The notes under the pieces were generated by a model. The model did not search any database. It saw nothing but the letters and a program-made list of their open reading frames with translations, and was not told the origin of the DNA. 64,000 bases of DNA, from the NCBI RefSeq assembly GCF_002776525.5, contig NC_045439.1:157726087-157790086 (forward strand), written 5' to 3'. The stretch is from Piliocolobus tephrosceles (Eukaryota; Chordata; Mammalia; Primates; Cercopithecidae). This document shows positions 46,590 through 59,443 of the stretch, piece after piece. The position numbers were made by a program, and so were the translations under genes. Every line of letters begins with the position of its first letter. Position 1 is the first letter of the stretch.

Positions 46590-46905
46590 TGGCATTTGAG
46601 CGACCTGGTTGAGATTGGAGACTATTATGCTAAGTGAAGTAACTCACGAATGGAAAACCAAACATCGTATGTTCTGACTCATAAGTGGCAGCTAAGCTCT
46701 CAGGACACAAAGGCAAAAGAATGACACAATGGACTTTGAGGACTCAGGAACAAAAGACTACAAATAGGGTTCAGTGTATATTGCTCGGGTGATGGGTGCA
46801 CCAAAATCTCACAAATCCCCACTAAAGAACTTACTCATGTAACTGAACACCACATGTTCCTCAATAACCTATGGAAATAAAAAAAATAAAATAAAATAAA
46901 AATAT
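46590..46905 (+). mobile_element. L1PB/L1MA 3' end in opposite orientation
   Basis: GACTATTATGCTAAGTGAAG, GGAAAACCAAACATCGTATG and CACTAAAGAACTTACTCATG match the 3' end of the L1 at 28167-33103 and end in an A-rich tail. It is a 5'-truncated insertion of the same or a close family within the minus-strand L1M. Confidence 0.88.
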
Positions 46906-47454
46906 TTTCCCCTGTGTTTTTTCCTAGAAGACTTTTTTAGCTTTAGGTTTTATATTTAGCAATACCATCCATTTTAAGGTAATTTTTGCATATGAGTGAG
47001 ACATAAACCAAAGTTCATTTCTTTTGCATATGAAAATCCAATTATTCCACCATTTGTTGAAAAGATTATTTTTTGCACTGAATTACTTTTGTATCCTTAT
47101 TGAAGATCAGTTGTCCATATATGTGAACTGTTTCTTAACTTTCCAATTTGTTTCATTGATCTAATTCTCTACATTAAAAAAAAACTACTTTATTGTATGT
47201 ATGAAGGTATATGACATGATGTTCTGATACACTTATACATAGTGAAATGGTTACTACAGTTAAGCACATTAACTTATTCATCATTTCATGGTTACCCCTT
47301 TGTGTATATGTGTGTGTATATGTGTGTGTGTTAAAAGCAAATTTTCCAGTGTACAATGCACTATTATTAGGATAGTCCTCATGTTGAACATTTGATCAAT
47401 ATCACAATTTTGATTACTGTACTCTTATGAGTTTTAGTATCAGGTATTGCTTTG

Positions 47455-47735
47455 GATCATGGGGGCAGTTTCCCCCATGCTGTTCTTGTGAATAATGAGT
47501 GAGTCTCATGAGATTTGATGGTTTTATAAGTGTCTGGCATCTCCCCTGCTTGCACTAACTCCGTCCTGCCACTCTGTGAAGAAGGTGCCTGCTTCTCCTT
47601 TGTCTTCCACCATGACTGTGAGTTTCCTGAGGCCTCCCCAGTAATGTGGAACTGTGAGTCAATTAAGCCTCTTTCCTTTATAAATTATCCAGTCTTGGGT
47701 ATTTCTTCACAGCAATGTGAGAGTTGACTAATACA
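47455..47735 (+). mobile_element. MST/THE1 LTR, 5' truncated
   Basis: GATCATGGGGGCAGTTTCCCCC, AGATTTGATGGTTTTATAAG, CTCTTTCCTTTATAAATTATCC and the end GACTAATACA identify an MST/THE1-type MaLR LTR. The first ~90 bp are missing. Confidence 0.88.
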
Positions 47736-49489
47736 CCTTCTAACTTTATTCCAATTTTTCAAAGTTTGTGTTGTTTATGTTCTGTCCTTGGATTTATGTG
47801 TGAATTTTAAAGTCACCTTGCTAATTTCTACATAAAAAGCTGGCTTGGATTTTTATTGAGATTGTACTGAATTTAAGGTGATCTGGGAGAACCAACATCT
47901 TAACAATATTGAGTCTTTTGACCCATGGATATGGTACATTTAAACCTTTATTTAGGTTTTTCATCTCTTTAAGTAATGTTTTGAAGTTTCAGTTGTAAAT
48001 TTATTCATATTTCGTATTTTTGATGCTATTGAATAAAGTACTTTAAAAATGTATTTTAAAAAATAATGCAGTTATTCATTGCAATTGTAAAAATGCAATT
48101 GTCTTCTTTATATTGATTTTGTATCTTACGACATTGCTAACTTCACTTACTAGTTCCAAAAAATGCTTTTAAATTCCATTGGATATTCTACGTATGTCAT
48201 CATGTCACCTGTGAATAAAGATAGTTTGCTGCTTCTTTTCCAATCTGGATGCTTTTTAATTATAATTTATTGTTTGACTGCACTGGCTAGAATATCCAGG
48301 AAAATGCTGGACAGAAGTGGTGAAAGGGGGCATCCTTATCTCCCTCTTGATCTTTGGGGAAAAGCTTTCTTTCATCAGTAGGTGTCAGGTTAGCTGTAGG
48401 CTTTTTTTTGTAAATCCTTTATATAAGATTGAGGAAGTTTTCCTCTATTTCTAGTTTTCTGAGTGTTTTCTAAAACTCAGGAATGAATGTGTATTTTACC
48501 AAAGGCTCTTTCTGCGTTTATTGTGATGATCATATACCTTCTATTTCTCAGTTTGTTAATATGGAAAATTATGTTGATTGATTTTTGAATGTTAAATTAG
48601 TTTTGCATTCTTGGGATAAAACCCACTTGGTCATGATGTAGTATCTTTTTTATATGCTGCCAAATTTGATTTGCTAAAATTGTTTTCAGTGTTTTCACAT
48701 TTTTCTTCATGAGGAATATTTATCTGCAGTCTTTCTTGGTTTTGTATTAGGGTAATGCTGGTGCAAAGAATGAATGAGTTGGTAAGTATAACCCCTTTTC
48801 AATTTCCTGGAAGAGCTGGTATAATTTTTTCTTTATATGTGTGGCAGAATTTACCAATGAAGCTATAGATGCTTGCAGTTCTCTTTGTGAGAAAGTTTTA
48901 AACTACAACTTGGATTTCTTTAATAAATATAGAGCTATCCAAATCATTTATTTATTTTTTCTTGCATAGGCTTTGGCATTTTGTACGTTTCAAATAGTTT
49001 GTGAATTTCATTTAAGTTGCTGCATTTATTGGCATACAATTGTTTATAATATTCCTTTATAATCCTTTTAATATCTTGAGAATCTGTACTGAGATCATCT
49101 CTTTCATTCTTGATATTGTTAATTTGTATCTTCTTTTTCCTCTGATTATCTGGCTACGGGTTTATCAACTTTTGGTTTCACTGAATTTCTCTGCTATTTT
49201 TCTGTTTACTGTTTCATTGTTTTTTGTTCTGGTCTTTATTATTTCATTTATTCTGTCTGGGTTTAATTTGCTCTTTTTTCCTAGTTTTCAAGATAAAAAG
49301 TAAGGTAATTGATTTGAGGCCTTGCTTCTTTTCTAATCAGAGGTGTTTAACTTATAAATTTTCTCATAGGTACTGTTTCCTTGAATAATTTTTTCCTGTT
49401 TTTCATGCTTCTCCTTCAAGGATTCCAAATACACTAATTTCAGGCTGCTTACATTTTTCCACAGCTCACGGATGCTTTAATTTTTAATT

Positions 49490-49620
49490 ATTTTATTTTT
49501 TTTAGAGATGAGGGTCTCATTACGTAGCCCAGGCTAGCCTCAGACTCCTGGGCTCCAGCAATCATCCTGCTCCAACCTCCCAAGTAGCTGGGATTACAGG
49601 CATGCACCACTACAGCTGGC
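49490..49620 (-). mobile_element. Alu monomer (FLAM/FRAM-like)
   Basis: A single monomer: TTTTAGAGATGAGGGTCTCATTACG to GCATGCACCACTACAGCTGGC. Confidence 0.75.
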
Positions 49621-50154
49621 TTTCACTGATGCCTTTAATATTTCTTTACTTCTATTTTCTTTCTGTGTTTCATTTTGGATATTTTCCATTGCTACGTCTT
49701 CACGTTCACTAATCTTTCTCTTTTTTGTAATAAGCAATCTGCTGTTAATTCCATTGAGTTACTTTTTCATCTCAGATGTAGTCTTCATCTCAGGAAGTTC
49801 AACTCGGGCTTTAAAAAGTATGTTCCATATCTTTACTTAAACATTCGAACACCATGTCAGTATGTAGCTTATTCTATTCTACAGAGTACAGTTATAATGA
49901 CTTTTAGTGCCCTTGTCTGATAATTTCAACATCTCTAGCAGTTCTGGTTTGATTTTGATTGAATAGTTTCTCCTCATTATGGGTCCTATGTTCCTGCTAC
50001 TTTGCATTCCTGATAACTTCTGATTGGGTGCCTGACAGCAAGACTTTTACATTATTTAGTGCTGGACAAGTTTATATTTCTATAAATATTATTGAGCTTT
50101 GTTGTAGAATGAAGTTACATTTCTTGGAAATACTCTTGAGAGAGGAGGTAAAAA

Positions 50155-50800
50155 GAGACCAGCTAGGCAGATGGTTAGGGCAGAGAGCCCTTGGCAGAAC
50201 TTCCCTTCTACCAAAAAGCAGCCCAGGAAATCACTTCTTTTCCAACAAAGAGCAGCCTCGAAGATCGGGCTGCAAACATAGATAAGGAAGCTGGAATTTG
50301 CATGGGGGGATGCTTGCAGCTGTACAGACAGAAAGGGGTACCTGGGGCCAGGTGTGTCCACCATGGGGGCTATACCTCCCCTTTTTAAACACACACACAG
50401 TAGGAAAGCAACGTGTAGCAGCTCAGGCAAAAGAACTGCCTGCATAATAAAAGGTTGGGGTGGAGGATGCCAGAGATTCATGCTCTATGCAGATGGCACA
50501 CCTGGTCCTAACTGGTTTTTCACACCCTGTGTAGATAAGATACCACCTCCCCACTAGCTTAAAAAAACCTTTGCATTTCACTGCTGAATGGCAATGCTTT
50601 TTGGGACCGCTCTCTGCTGCAGAGAGCTGTTATCTTTCTTTCACCTAATACATTTCTGCTTCTGCTGTAACCTCACCCTTGGTGTGGCCATGTCCTTGAC
50701 TTCCTTGGCTGTGAGACCAAGAACTTTGGGTCGGGCAATGAGGCCATTTCACTTTGATCCTTTTGGATCTTGCTTCTTGCTTAAATTTTAAGGTTCATTA
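50155..50800 (+). mobile_element. ERV LTR (probably ERV1)
   Basis: The block has GAGAGGTAAAAAGAGACC-like U3, GCATAATAAAAGG, and a U5-like end with GAGAGCTGTTATCTTTCTTTC, TGTGGCCATGTCCTTGACTTCC and GGCTGTGAGACCAAGAAC. It has no internal genes. The family is not fixed. Confidence 0.55.
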
Positions 50801-50830
50801 GGTATGATCAGAGTGACTTACCTACTTTTA

Positions 50831-51121
50831 TTTTTTTAGAGTCAGGGTCTTAGTGTTGCCTAGGCTGGAGTGCAGTGGTGCGCTCATAGCTCACCATAAC
50901 CTCGAACTCTCAGCCTCAAGTGATCTCCTCAGCTCAGCCTCCTGAATAGCTAGGACAACAGGCATATGCCACCATGCCCAGCTAATTTTTAGAAGATTTT
51001 TGTGGAGACAGAGGTCTCACTATGTTGTTCAGGCTGGTCTTGAACTCTTGTCCTCAAGTGATCCTCTTCGCTTGGCCTCCCAAAGTGTTGGGATTACAGG
51101 TATGAGCCACTGTGTCTAACC
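50831..51121 (-). mobile_element. Alu (AluJ-like)
   Basis: A diverged reverse Alu, TTTTTTTAGAGTCAGGGTC to CACTGTGTCTAACCC. Confidence 0.9.
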
Positions 51122-51720
51122 CTAGAAACGTTTTTATTACAGGGCTAATTACTCCCAATTACTGAGGCAAGATCCTTCTAGGTATTATATTCAGTGCTTG
51201 TATGGCCTGGCTGGCGAGCACAGGCACTTTCCATGGCTCTGTATCAGCCCCAGGCACTGTTTCCTCTAATCCTCTTAGGTGGTTCTCTCCCCAGCTCCAC
51301 ATAGCTTCCTCACACAAAGGCACTGACTGACACTTGGCTGAGTGGCAGAGGCAAACCCTCTGTGAATCACTGCAGTTCTCTCTGCGTAGCTGTCTCCTCG
51401 CTCAGCCTCTGACCTGTGGACTCCAGCCTCCTGGACTCCTGGGACTCTAAGCTCTGTCTCCTTCCATTGTGGAGTCGGGCAAGCTTCCTCTGGGCTCCTC
51501 CTCCCTGTACCACATATTAGAAACTTTCTCAAGGCAGTGAGCTGGGCAATTATAGGACTAACCTTGTTTGTTTCCAGTCTCTTGGGGACTACTGTCCTTC
51601 ACTATCTAATGTTCAGTGTCTTGTTTATCATATTTATCATTTTCTTCTTTAGGCAGGAGGGTACACCCACATTCTGATACTTCATCTTGGCTGGAAGCGG
51701 AGGTTTCCTGGTGCTGTCTG

Positions 51721-52109
51721 TTTTAAAACTTTTTATTATGGAAACATTCGTACATCACTTATAATAAACCTGTTTGCATCCACTGTTCAGGTTTAATAAA
51801 AAGCATCTCATGGATAATACTGTTTCATCTCCTCTCCCACCCATTCGCCTGTCCCCAGAAAACCCCTGCATGATATTACTTCATCCATCCACGTCAGTAT
51901 GTATCTTATTTTTCTTAGCACTATCACAATAAAAATATCATATCTAAAAGTAGTTATTCTTTAATATCATCAAATATCCAGTAAATGTTAAGTCCTCACA
52001 TTTCCCAGATTGTCTTATAATTTTTCTTTTTTAGTTTGTTGGAATCAGCATTCAAATAATGTGCATACATTATCACTGTTTGACAGATCTCAAGCCTTTT
52101 TTAATCTAC
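51721..52109. other. Common ancient repeat of unresolved family
   Basis: AACTTTTTATTATGGAAACATTCG and TTTCATCTCCTCTCCCACCC are parts of a widespread mammalian repeat. A second copy of the same type lies at about 55705-55945. Confidence 0.4.
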
Positions 52110-52228
52110 AGCACAGGTTGGCAAACTACTGCCCATAGGCTGGCTGGCTGCCTGTTTTAGAAATAAAAGTTTTGTTAGAACACAGCTGCCTATAGATTGC
52201 TTTAGGCAGGAAGGACCCTGAAGGCAGG
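52110..52228 (-). mobile_element. hAT-type fragment
   Basis: GGTTGGCAAACTACTGCCCATAGGC and GTTTTGTTAGAACACAGC belong to the same Charlie-like family as 35547 and 62590. 52229-52760 is unassigned, and no gene is evident there. Confidence 0.7.
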
Positions 52229-52760
52229 GCCTACTCTTCTTTCTTCCTGGATCTCCCACACGCAGCCCAGAGGCCCTCAATGCCTGCTTGGAGATTGAAG
52301 ACATGAAGGTTTGGCTTAAGTGGGAGTTCTTAATATGTAGCAGCCTCCTCTTTCCTGCCTAATCAAAGAAAATAGTTTAAATTGATTTCAGTTTGCACAG
52401 CTAATTTTTTTATCTTAAAAAGTGTTTAACAACATGACTGTGAATCTGAGCTGCACTATCAGAGGGCTTCTGGTTGCTTTTTTGCTCCTTCCCTCTTCAG
52501 CTTGATTCAGTTTCGCCCACATTACTGAGTGCCCACTCAGGACAGCTAACTCACAGGGCTGGGGCGCTCAGCCATGAGAAAGGGAATGGCATGGAACTCC
52601 TGGGCCTCAAGGAACCCTGCACTGGTGGGCACGTAAGTGAAGCCAAGTGGAAGGACACAAAGTGGTGGGGGACGTGGGGGAATGGGGAGGCTTTGTCCGT
52701 GCACAGACACCAAGAAAGATGCTGGGACGAATGTGGCTGGCTTTCCAGAGAGAAGTGTTT

Positions 52761-53036
52761 CTTTCTCTCTTTCTTTTTTTCTTTTGAGACAGAGTCTCAC
52801 TTGTTGTCCCAGCTGTAGTACAATGGCACGATCTCAGCTCACTGCAACCTCTGCCTCAGCCTCTTGAGTAGCTGGGTTTACAGGTGTGCACCACCATGCC
52901 CGGCAACTTTGTACTTTTGGTAGAGACGGGGTTTCACTGTGTTGGTCAGGATGGTTTTGAACTCCTGATCTCGTGATCTGCCTGCCTCGGCCTCCCAAAG
53001 TGCTGGGATTACAGGTGTGAGCCACCGCGCCTGGCC
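52761..53036 (-). mobile_element. Alu (AluS-like)
   Basis: A reverse Alu with a CT-rich tail, flanked by AAGTGTTT at 52753-52760 and 53038-53045. It has a deletion in the right-monomer part. 53046-53739 is unassigned non-coding DNA. Confidence 0.93.
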
Positions 53037-53739
53037 AAAGTGTTTAATTTCAAGCAGCCACAGTGGCACAGACTTTTGAGTAAAACCAGCAAAATAGGCC
53101 AGTGATGGTACCTAGGGGTTACAAGCTTCCCCGGTAGGAAGGAAATGAGGGAAATCAGATCTACTTAATTGATCAACATGACACAAGGTAACTCACCGCA
53201 AATGGTCTTAACTGGTCTGTTTAAGAGTATTTAAATACTCTTATCTCTAAAGGAAGAATGTGTCTTCCTGAATGGGGCCAGGCTAGAGGACGTATCTTAG
53301 AATTCTGATTGGAGATTTTTTTTTTTTTTCTGTTTTTGCCATTTTTCCCCCAAATATGTCTGGTCTAACGGCAGAGCTCTCCCTAGTGAGAACAGGACAG
53401 TTGGAAGGGCAGCCAACGGTTTCCTTTCAGTATTTCTAGACCCACTGACAAGACAGTCCCAGCCCCGGCCAAGGGCCCTCACATCTTGTGGTCAAGCATT
53501 AACTCCTGCTTAGGATTCATGGTCCCTAGACCGCCTTTTTGTTCCCATTCAAGGGTGTGGGATTTGTCCACGGCAGTCCTCTAATTGCACACACTTGGAA
53601 ATGTCAGAGCTGTGAATTCTGCTAAATCAGTGGCATGTGCTCAAGACTGGGCAAATCCAGCCTGACTAGCCTGTGATGAATTATAAAATAAGGCACAACC
53701 AAGCACATGCTGCAGCAGAAGTCCACAAAGTTCCACAGG

Positions 53740-54070
53740 AGGGCAAGGAATGATCAGTGAATCCTTACTCTTCATAGAAACTTCTTCCTCCAGACATCCA
53801 CGTGGCTTGCTTTCTCACCTCCTCAAATCATTGCTCAGATCCCATTTTTTTTTAAGTGAAGCCTTAAGCCTTCCCTGACAACCCTAATTTAAAACTGTAC
53901 ACACTCATACCCGCTTCCTTCCCCCTGACTTAGTTATCTTCACAGCATTAATGGCTAACATACTATATAACTTATTTCCACCTGTCTCCATGGGGGCGAT
54001 TTCTGTCTGGCTGCTCATCACTGTACCCCAGCAGCTATTAATAGATCACTCTACTGAGGGACTCATACGT
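53740..54070 (+). mobile_element. L2 3' region
   Basis: CTTTCTCACCTCCTCAAATCATTGCTCAGATCCC, AGCCTTCCCTGACAACCCTAATTTAAAAC and TAACATACTATATAACTTATTT follow the L2 3' end order. 54071-54649 looks like an ancient repeat that I cannot name. Confidence 0.7.
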
Positions 54071-54649
54071 GCTGAGTGTTGGCAAACAGTGAACAAAACC
54101 TTGCATGGTCCTTGCTGTCTGGGACTTCGTGATCCATCTTGGAGGAAGAGCTGAATTTCAACAGGGAGGCAGTGTGTGCAGGGGGAGGGGCAGCAGGAGC
54201 AATGGGTGAAGACAGAAGCACAGAGGTGGGTGTCAAGTCAGGGAAAGGGATGGTGAAGAGATGCCTCAGGTAATGAGGGAAGGGATGGAATAGGACTAGA
54301 TGCTAAAGGGCTGGAGTACCAGGTGAAGTTTATTTTGCAGGTAATTAATGGGGGCGGGGTATGAACAATTTGAGGAAACGGAGTTACCTGATTTGAATTT
54401 GTTTTGGAGAACCACTTCAGGGACATGCAAGAGGCTGATATGAAGATGAGATGGAGCAGAGACCCCTCTTAGGGGCCTGCTGGGCACCTGCCCCCAAGCA
54501 TGAAAATAAAAGGAAATCTTGAGTTCCTTCAAAGGCATTTCCAGGCACCTAGCCAGCACTGGCAAGTCAATGAGCAACTGAAGCAAGAAGGGAAGAATAA
54601 CTTAAAACAATAGCCAGGGAAGTTAAAGTCACAGAATAAACCCAAGTTC

Positions 54650-55530
54650 CCTATAGAGAATAAAGGTAACATTTTAACACAAGTCCTTGAGTTGATTTTC
54701 AGAAACCAGGACCCTCACCAAATGAAAAGTGCTATCTGCTGGCATGCAGACCTCAGACAGGGGAAACTGAGGACTGAGCTTGGACCATCATTCTTTGTTC
54801 TAAAATTCTTCCTGACGGGCCTGGAGGAGGTCATGCCCACAGACCAGAGCTAACATTCTTTTCTGCTGATCACAAATTTGCAGACAAAGCTTCATCTCCT
54901 TAACCCATTGTAAATCAGAAAATCTTCGAATCCACCTATGACCTGTGCCCTTCGCCCCACATCTGGTTCAAGATGGCCTGTCTTTCTAGGTCAAACCAAT
55001 GTACAGCCTCCATATTGATTTATGTCTTTGCCTGTAACTTCTGCCCCCGACTTTATTTTATTATTATTATTATTACTTTTTTTTTTTTTTTTGTGAGATG
55101 GAGTCTCACTCTGTTGCCAGGCTGGAGTGCAATGGCACAATCTGGGCTCACTGCAACCTCCGCCTCCTGGGTTTAAGCGATTTTCGTGCCTCAGCCTCCT
55201 GAGTAGCTGGGATTACAGGCGCCCACCACCACACCCAGCTAATTTTTGTATTTGTAGTAGAGACGGGGTTTCATCAGGTTAGCCGGGCTGGTCTCGAACT
55301 CCTGACCTTAGGTGATCTGCCCGCCTAGGCCTCCCAAAGTGCTGGGATTACAGGCATGAGCCACCGCGCCCAGACTCTTCCTGCCTGTGAAAACGCTTAC
55401 CTATATGGCACTGGGGGATTCAGGGCTTCACCACGAGCTGCCCAATTCTCCTGGCTTGCTGCCCTGCAATAAATGTCTCACTTTCTCTTACTGCAAGCTT
55501 GACGTCAGTTTCTGGCTTTGCTGCGCCAGA
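54650..55530 (+). mobile_element. ERV1 LTR split by an Alu
   Basis: Its U3 shares CCACCTATGACCTGTG and CAAACCAATGTACA with the LTRs at 128-2298, but its R/U5 is different, with CTGCAATAAATGTCTCAC at 55464 and TTGCTGCGCCA at the end. It is therefore a related but distinct ERV1 LTR. Confidence 0.62.
55077..55373 (-). mobile_element. Alu (AluS-like)
   Basis: A reverse Alu follows an (ATT)n stretch at 55062-55075 and poly-T, GTGAGATGGAGTCTCACTC to GAGCCACCGCGCCC. It splits the LTR. Confidence 0.93.
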
Positions 55531-56934
55531 GGGCCAGACCCAAGTTTGATCTGGTAACACAGGAAGCAGGCGAACAGGCAAGGCCACCCTCTTCTGTCTG
55601 GAGGCAGGTCGGTGTTCACTTGCCTCAGTTTACCAAGGTTGTGATCAGCCTCTGCTCCTCCTCTCTCTTACTGGCCTCCCTCTGCTGTGCTGTGCTTCCC
55701 ATCGTTGCGGTGTTTTTTAACTTTTCATTTTGAAATAAACAAAAATACAAGAAGTTACAAATGAAAACTATGTACCTTCCACTCAGCTTCTGCCACCATG
55801 AGGATTTATTTCCCTTTAGACATCTCCCCTCTAAATTCCCACATTACTGACATCCTCCCAATACAGATCATTCTGAGGACTTACAACAAAAATATTTCAT
55901 TCTTCGAAATACTGACTTTAGAGAAATGTTCACCCAAATAACTTTGACACCTTAATCCATCATACACAATGGAACCACAGTCCTCTTACCTGTGAAGGCC
56001 GAGGGCAGGACCCAGCAGTGGGTGAGGTGAGTGAGCACTCAGCACTGCCACCCTCTGTCCCACTGGGGTGCAGCCGGGACCCCTGGACAGCGTGCAGGCA
56101 GCAGCGACTGGGCTCAGGAAGGTAGATCACAGTTGGAAGAGCCGATGCAGACAGGAGACCGCGGTTGGAAGTGCCACAGAGCTGGAGGTGAGCGAGACAC
56201 TTCCCCACCTCGTCTCCCCAGTGTGGACTCAATGCACCTCCTAATCCAGAGTGGGCACTAATTCCAGGAACAGCCCACCACCAACTCAGGTACAGAAGCA
56301 GGAAAGGGGTCTCTACTGTTCTGAGAAAGTCTGGAAATCTCTAATTTATCCTCTTTTTTTTTTCTAAAAGTTTTTCTTCTCTGTGCCCCAGATCTCAAGA
56401 AATTTTGTGGCCCTGGTGAGAAATGGCAGATAATTAAAGTCATCAGGCCAGGCAAACTTCCTTTCCAACCAGAAGGTCTGCGGTCCCCAGAAGGTGGGGA
56501 AAACCTTCACGCTTTTTCTCTTTGGCTTCTGGCTGCTTAGCTCTGACGTGTTTCAGTCAAGTGCACCAGAGAGTAGGGGAAATCAAGCCTCAACCACCCA
56601 AGCTGGCTGGAGGGCTGAAAAGGGAGAGCCCAGGGACCCAGACGCTACTGAGCAGCTTACCGTGAGGAAGGGCTTGGGGAGAGCAACCCCTGACAGTTGC
56701 TCATGAACTCTTGGGCTTACCCTGGAGCTCTACATGTATGGATCTGACCCTATACAAATGACACAGACTTTGAGTGCTGAAATACGGAATAGACTACCAC
56801 CGGAGTCCCAGGCTGGCCACTAGGTGGCACCTGTGTGAGATGGATCCACATCTCAAAGACTTGCATAGCAACCACAATCCACACAAGTCTTGCGGGAACT
56901 AGAAATTTGTGGTCTGAACCCATTTGGAGTGATT
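55531..56934. other. Non-coding, mostly unique
   Basis: 55705-55945 is the second copy of the repeat type at 51721 (CTTTTCATTTTGAAATAAACAAAAATAC). 55960-56930 has no recognised gene or repeat, and frames on both strands lack domains. Confidence 0.45.
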
Positions 56935-57867
56935 ATCTTCTAAAACAAAGTTAATAACATTCACTAAGATTTTAACAATAACCAGAATCTCAAAACGTAG
57001 TATTTAAAATGTCTAGGATACAATTCAGCGTACTGAAAGCATACTCAGCATACAGAAAGCCAACAGCTACTCTGAGATGAAACAGATACTGGAATTATTT
57101 GACAAAGATTTTCAAGCAGTTGTTAAAAATATTGTACAAGTAAAGAAGGGTACTCTTAAAAAATACAGAAAGTTTTGCAAATAGAAGATATGAAGAAGAA
57201 CTCAGTGGAAATCTTAGAAATGAAAAAATTCAACACTAAAATAGAAAACCCACCGGATGGGCTCACTAACAGAAGATGATGGAGGAAGTAGCTAGTAAAT
57301 TTATAAATAAAATTAATAGAAATGATTGAATCTGAACAGACAAAATTTGAAAAACTTGAACAGAACCACAGAGACGTTAGGTAACAACAAAAGGTCTGAG
57401 CGTCCTATCACCTGAGTCCCAGAAGCAAAGAAAAAAACGGCAGAACATAGAAACATGGAAAGAAATAGCTGAAAGTCTGGTTTACCACTGGAAGACAATC
57501 AGTTTAATCTAGTATAGCAACAGTTTAAAGCAAAAAACCCATTTGATCTTCATTTTAAAAATTCAATATCTATTTATTAGAAAACTCTCAGCCAACTTGG
57601 AATAGAAAGAAATTTTCTTCACCTGACAAAGACCATCTACTAAAAGCTATAGCCAACATTCTACTTCATGGTGAAATACTGCTTTTTCTCAGAGATTAAG
57701 AACGACACAGGGATCTTCTTTTTTAACACCGCTATTTAACCTTTTGAATAGTCCTTGTCAGTGAAACAAGACAAGAAAACCAGAAAGGCCTAGAGACTGG
57801 AAAGGAAGAAATAAAACTGTCTTCACTCAGAGACAATATGATCACCTATGTAGAAAATCCCAAGGAG

Positions 57868-57899
57868 AACACACACACACACACATACACACACACACA
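57868..57899. repeat. (CA)n microsatellite
   Basis: Two CA runs are separated by one CATA step. Confidence 0.95.
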
Positions 57900-59122
57900 G
57901 CCTTCCTATAACAAACTGAGTTTAGCTTTAGCAAGATTGCAGGATACAACATCAGCACACAAAAATCAATTATATTTTTGTATATTACCAATGAACAAGT
58001 AGAAACTGAAATAAAAAATACCATGTACAATAGCTTACAACCCCACTCCCCGATATACATATAACAAAACATGTACAGGATCTATATGCCAAAAGCCATA
58101 AAATGTGGATGAAAGAACTTAACGGAGGCCCAAGTACATGGAAATTACGGCATTCCTTCATGAACTGAAAGACACAACACAGGATTGAGTTGTAGATTTA
58201 CTAAAATTGTAGTCAAAATCTCAGCAAAACAGTCTATAGATAGAGTAGATGGAGGTAAGTGGATCCTAAAGTTCACATGGAAAGGCAAAAAAAAAAAAAA
58301 AAAAAAAATAGCTGAAACACTTTTGAAAAAGAAGAACAAATTTAGAAAAATCACAATACCCTCAGCTGGCTTTCTGTGAAATCTGTAAAGGCAATGAGGA
58401 TATTTTCGATAAATGATGTTGAAACAATTGGATATTCGTATGCATAAAACTGAATCTGGACCTAAATCTCACATATTATACAAAAAGCAACTCAAATGGA
58501 TCGTAGATCTAAATGTAAAACATGAAAGTATAAAACTTTTAAAAGACCAACTATGAGAAAATCTTCATGATCTGGAGTTATGTAAAATTTCTCAGATATG
58601 TCATGCAATGCAAGATCTATACCAGAAAAACGTCAGTTGGACTGCATCAGAATTTAAAACTGTGCTCTGTAAAAGGCCCTGTTAAGAGACTGAAAAGTCA
58701 AGCACAGACTGGGAGAAGATATTTGCAAATCACATATCTGAACAAAGGATTTATACTCAGAATATGTAAAGAACTCTTAAAACTCAAGTAAACAACTCAA
58801 TTTAGACATAGGCAAAAAGCTTGAACGGACATTTCATGAAAGAGAATAAAAAGATGGATGATAAATCGTATGAAAAATTTCAATGTCATTAGTTATTAGG
58901 AAAATGAAATTTAAAACCATGAAGAAATACCATTACGCAGCTATCAAATGGTTAAAACGAAAAAACAAAAAAGGAAGAAATACCAAGTGTTGACAAGGAT
59001 GTGGGGCAGCTGGAGCTCTCAGACATTGCTGGTGGGAATGCAAAATGGTGCAGCACTCTGGAAAACAGGTTGGCAGTTTCTTACAAGGTTGATATGTATT
59101 TAGCCTAGAAAAATTAAAACTA

Positions 59123-59443
59123 GGCCGGGCACGGTGGTTCACACCTACAATCCCAGCACTTTGGGAGGCTGAGACAGGCGGATCACGAGGTTAGGAATTC
59201 AAGACCAGCCTGGCCAATATGGTGAAACCCTGGCTCTACTAAAAATACAAACATTAGCCGGGCATGGTGGTCCACGGCTGTAATCCCAGCTACTCAGGAG
59301 GCTGAGGCAGGAGAATTGCTTGAATTGGGACCTGGGAGGCGGAGGTTGCAATGAGCTGAGACGGCGCCATTGCACTCCAGCCTGGGCTACAGAGCGAGAC
59401 TGCATGTCACAAAAAAAAAAAAAAAAAAAAAGAAAGAAAGAAA
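59123..59443 (+). mobile_element. Alu (AluS-like), downstream of the OTUD7A exon
   Basis: It starts GGCCGGGCACGGTGGTTC, ends in A21 plus (GAAA)n, and is flanked by GAAAAATTAAAAC at 59108-59120 and 59444-59456. It lies 1.9 kb from the exon in the orientation opposite to the Alu at 63596. Confidence 0.96.

Larger units (their letters stand above)
45640..51720 (-). mobile_element. Long decayed L1M, interrupted several times
   Basis: Read in reverse, the 3' UTR and ORF2 end lie at 45640-46590 (GAATTGTACAATATGTCG, GATGGGCATTTAGGTTGTTTCC). Further ORF2 and upstream parts follow at 46905-47454, 47736-49489, 49621-50154 and 51122-51720 (GATAATTTCAACATCTCTAGCAG, CATCTTGGCTGGAAGCGG). All frames are closed. 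It may be more than one L1M copy. Confidence 0.62.
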
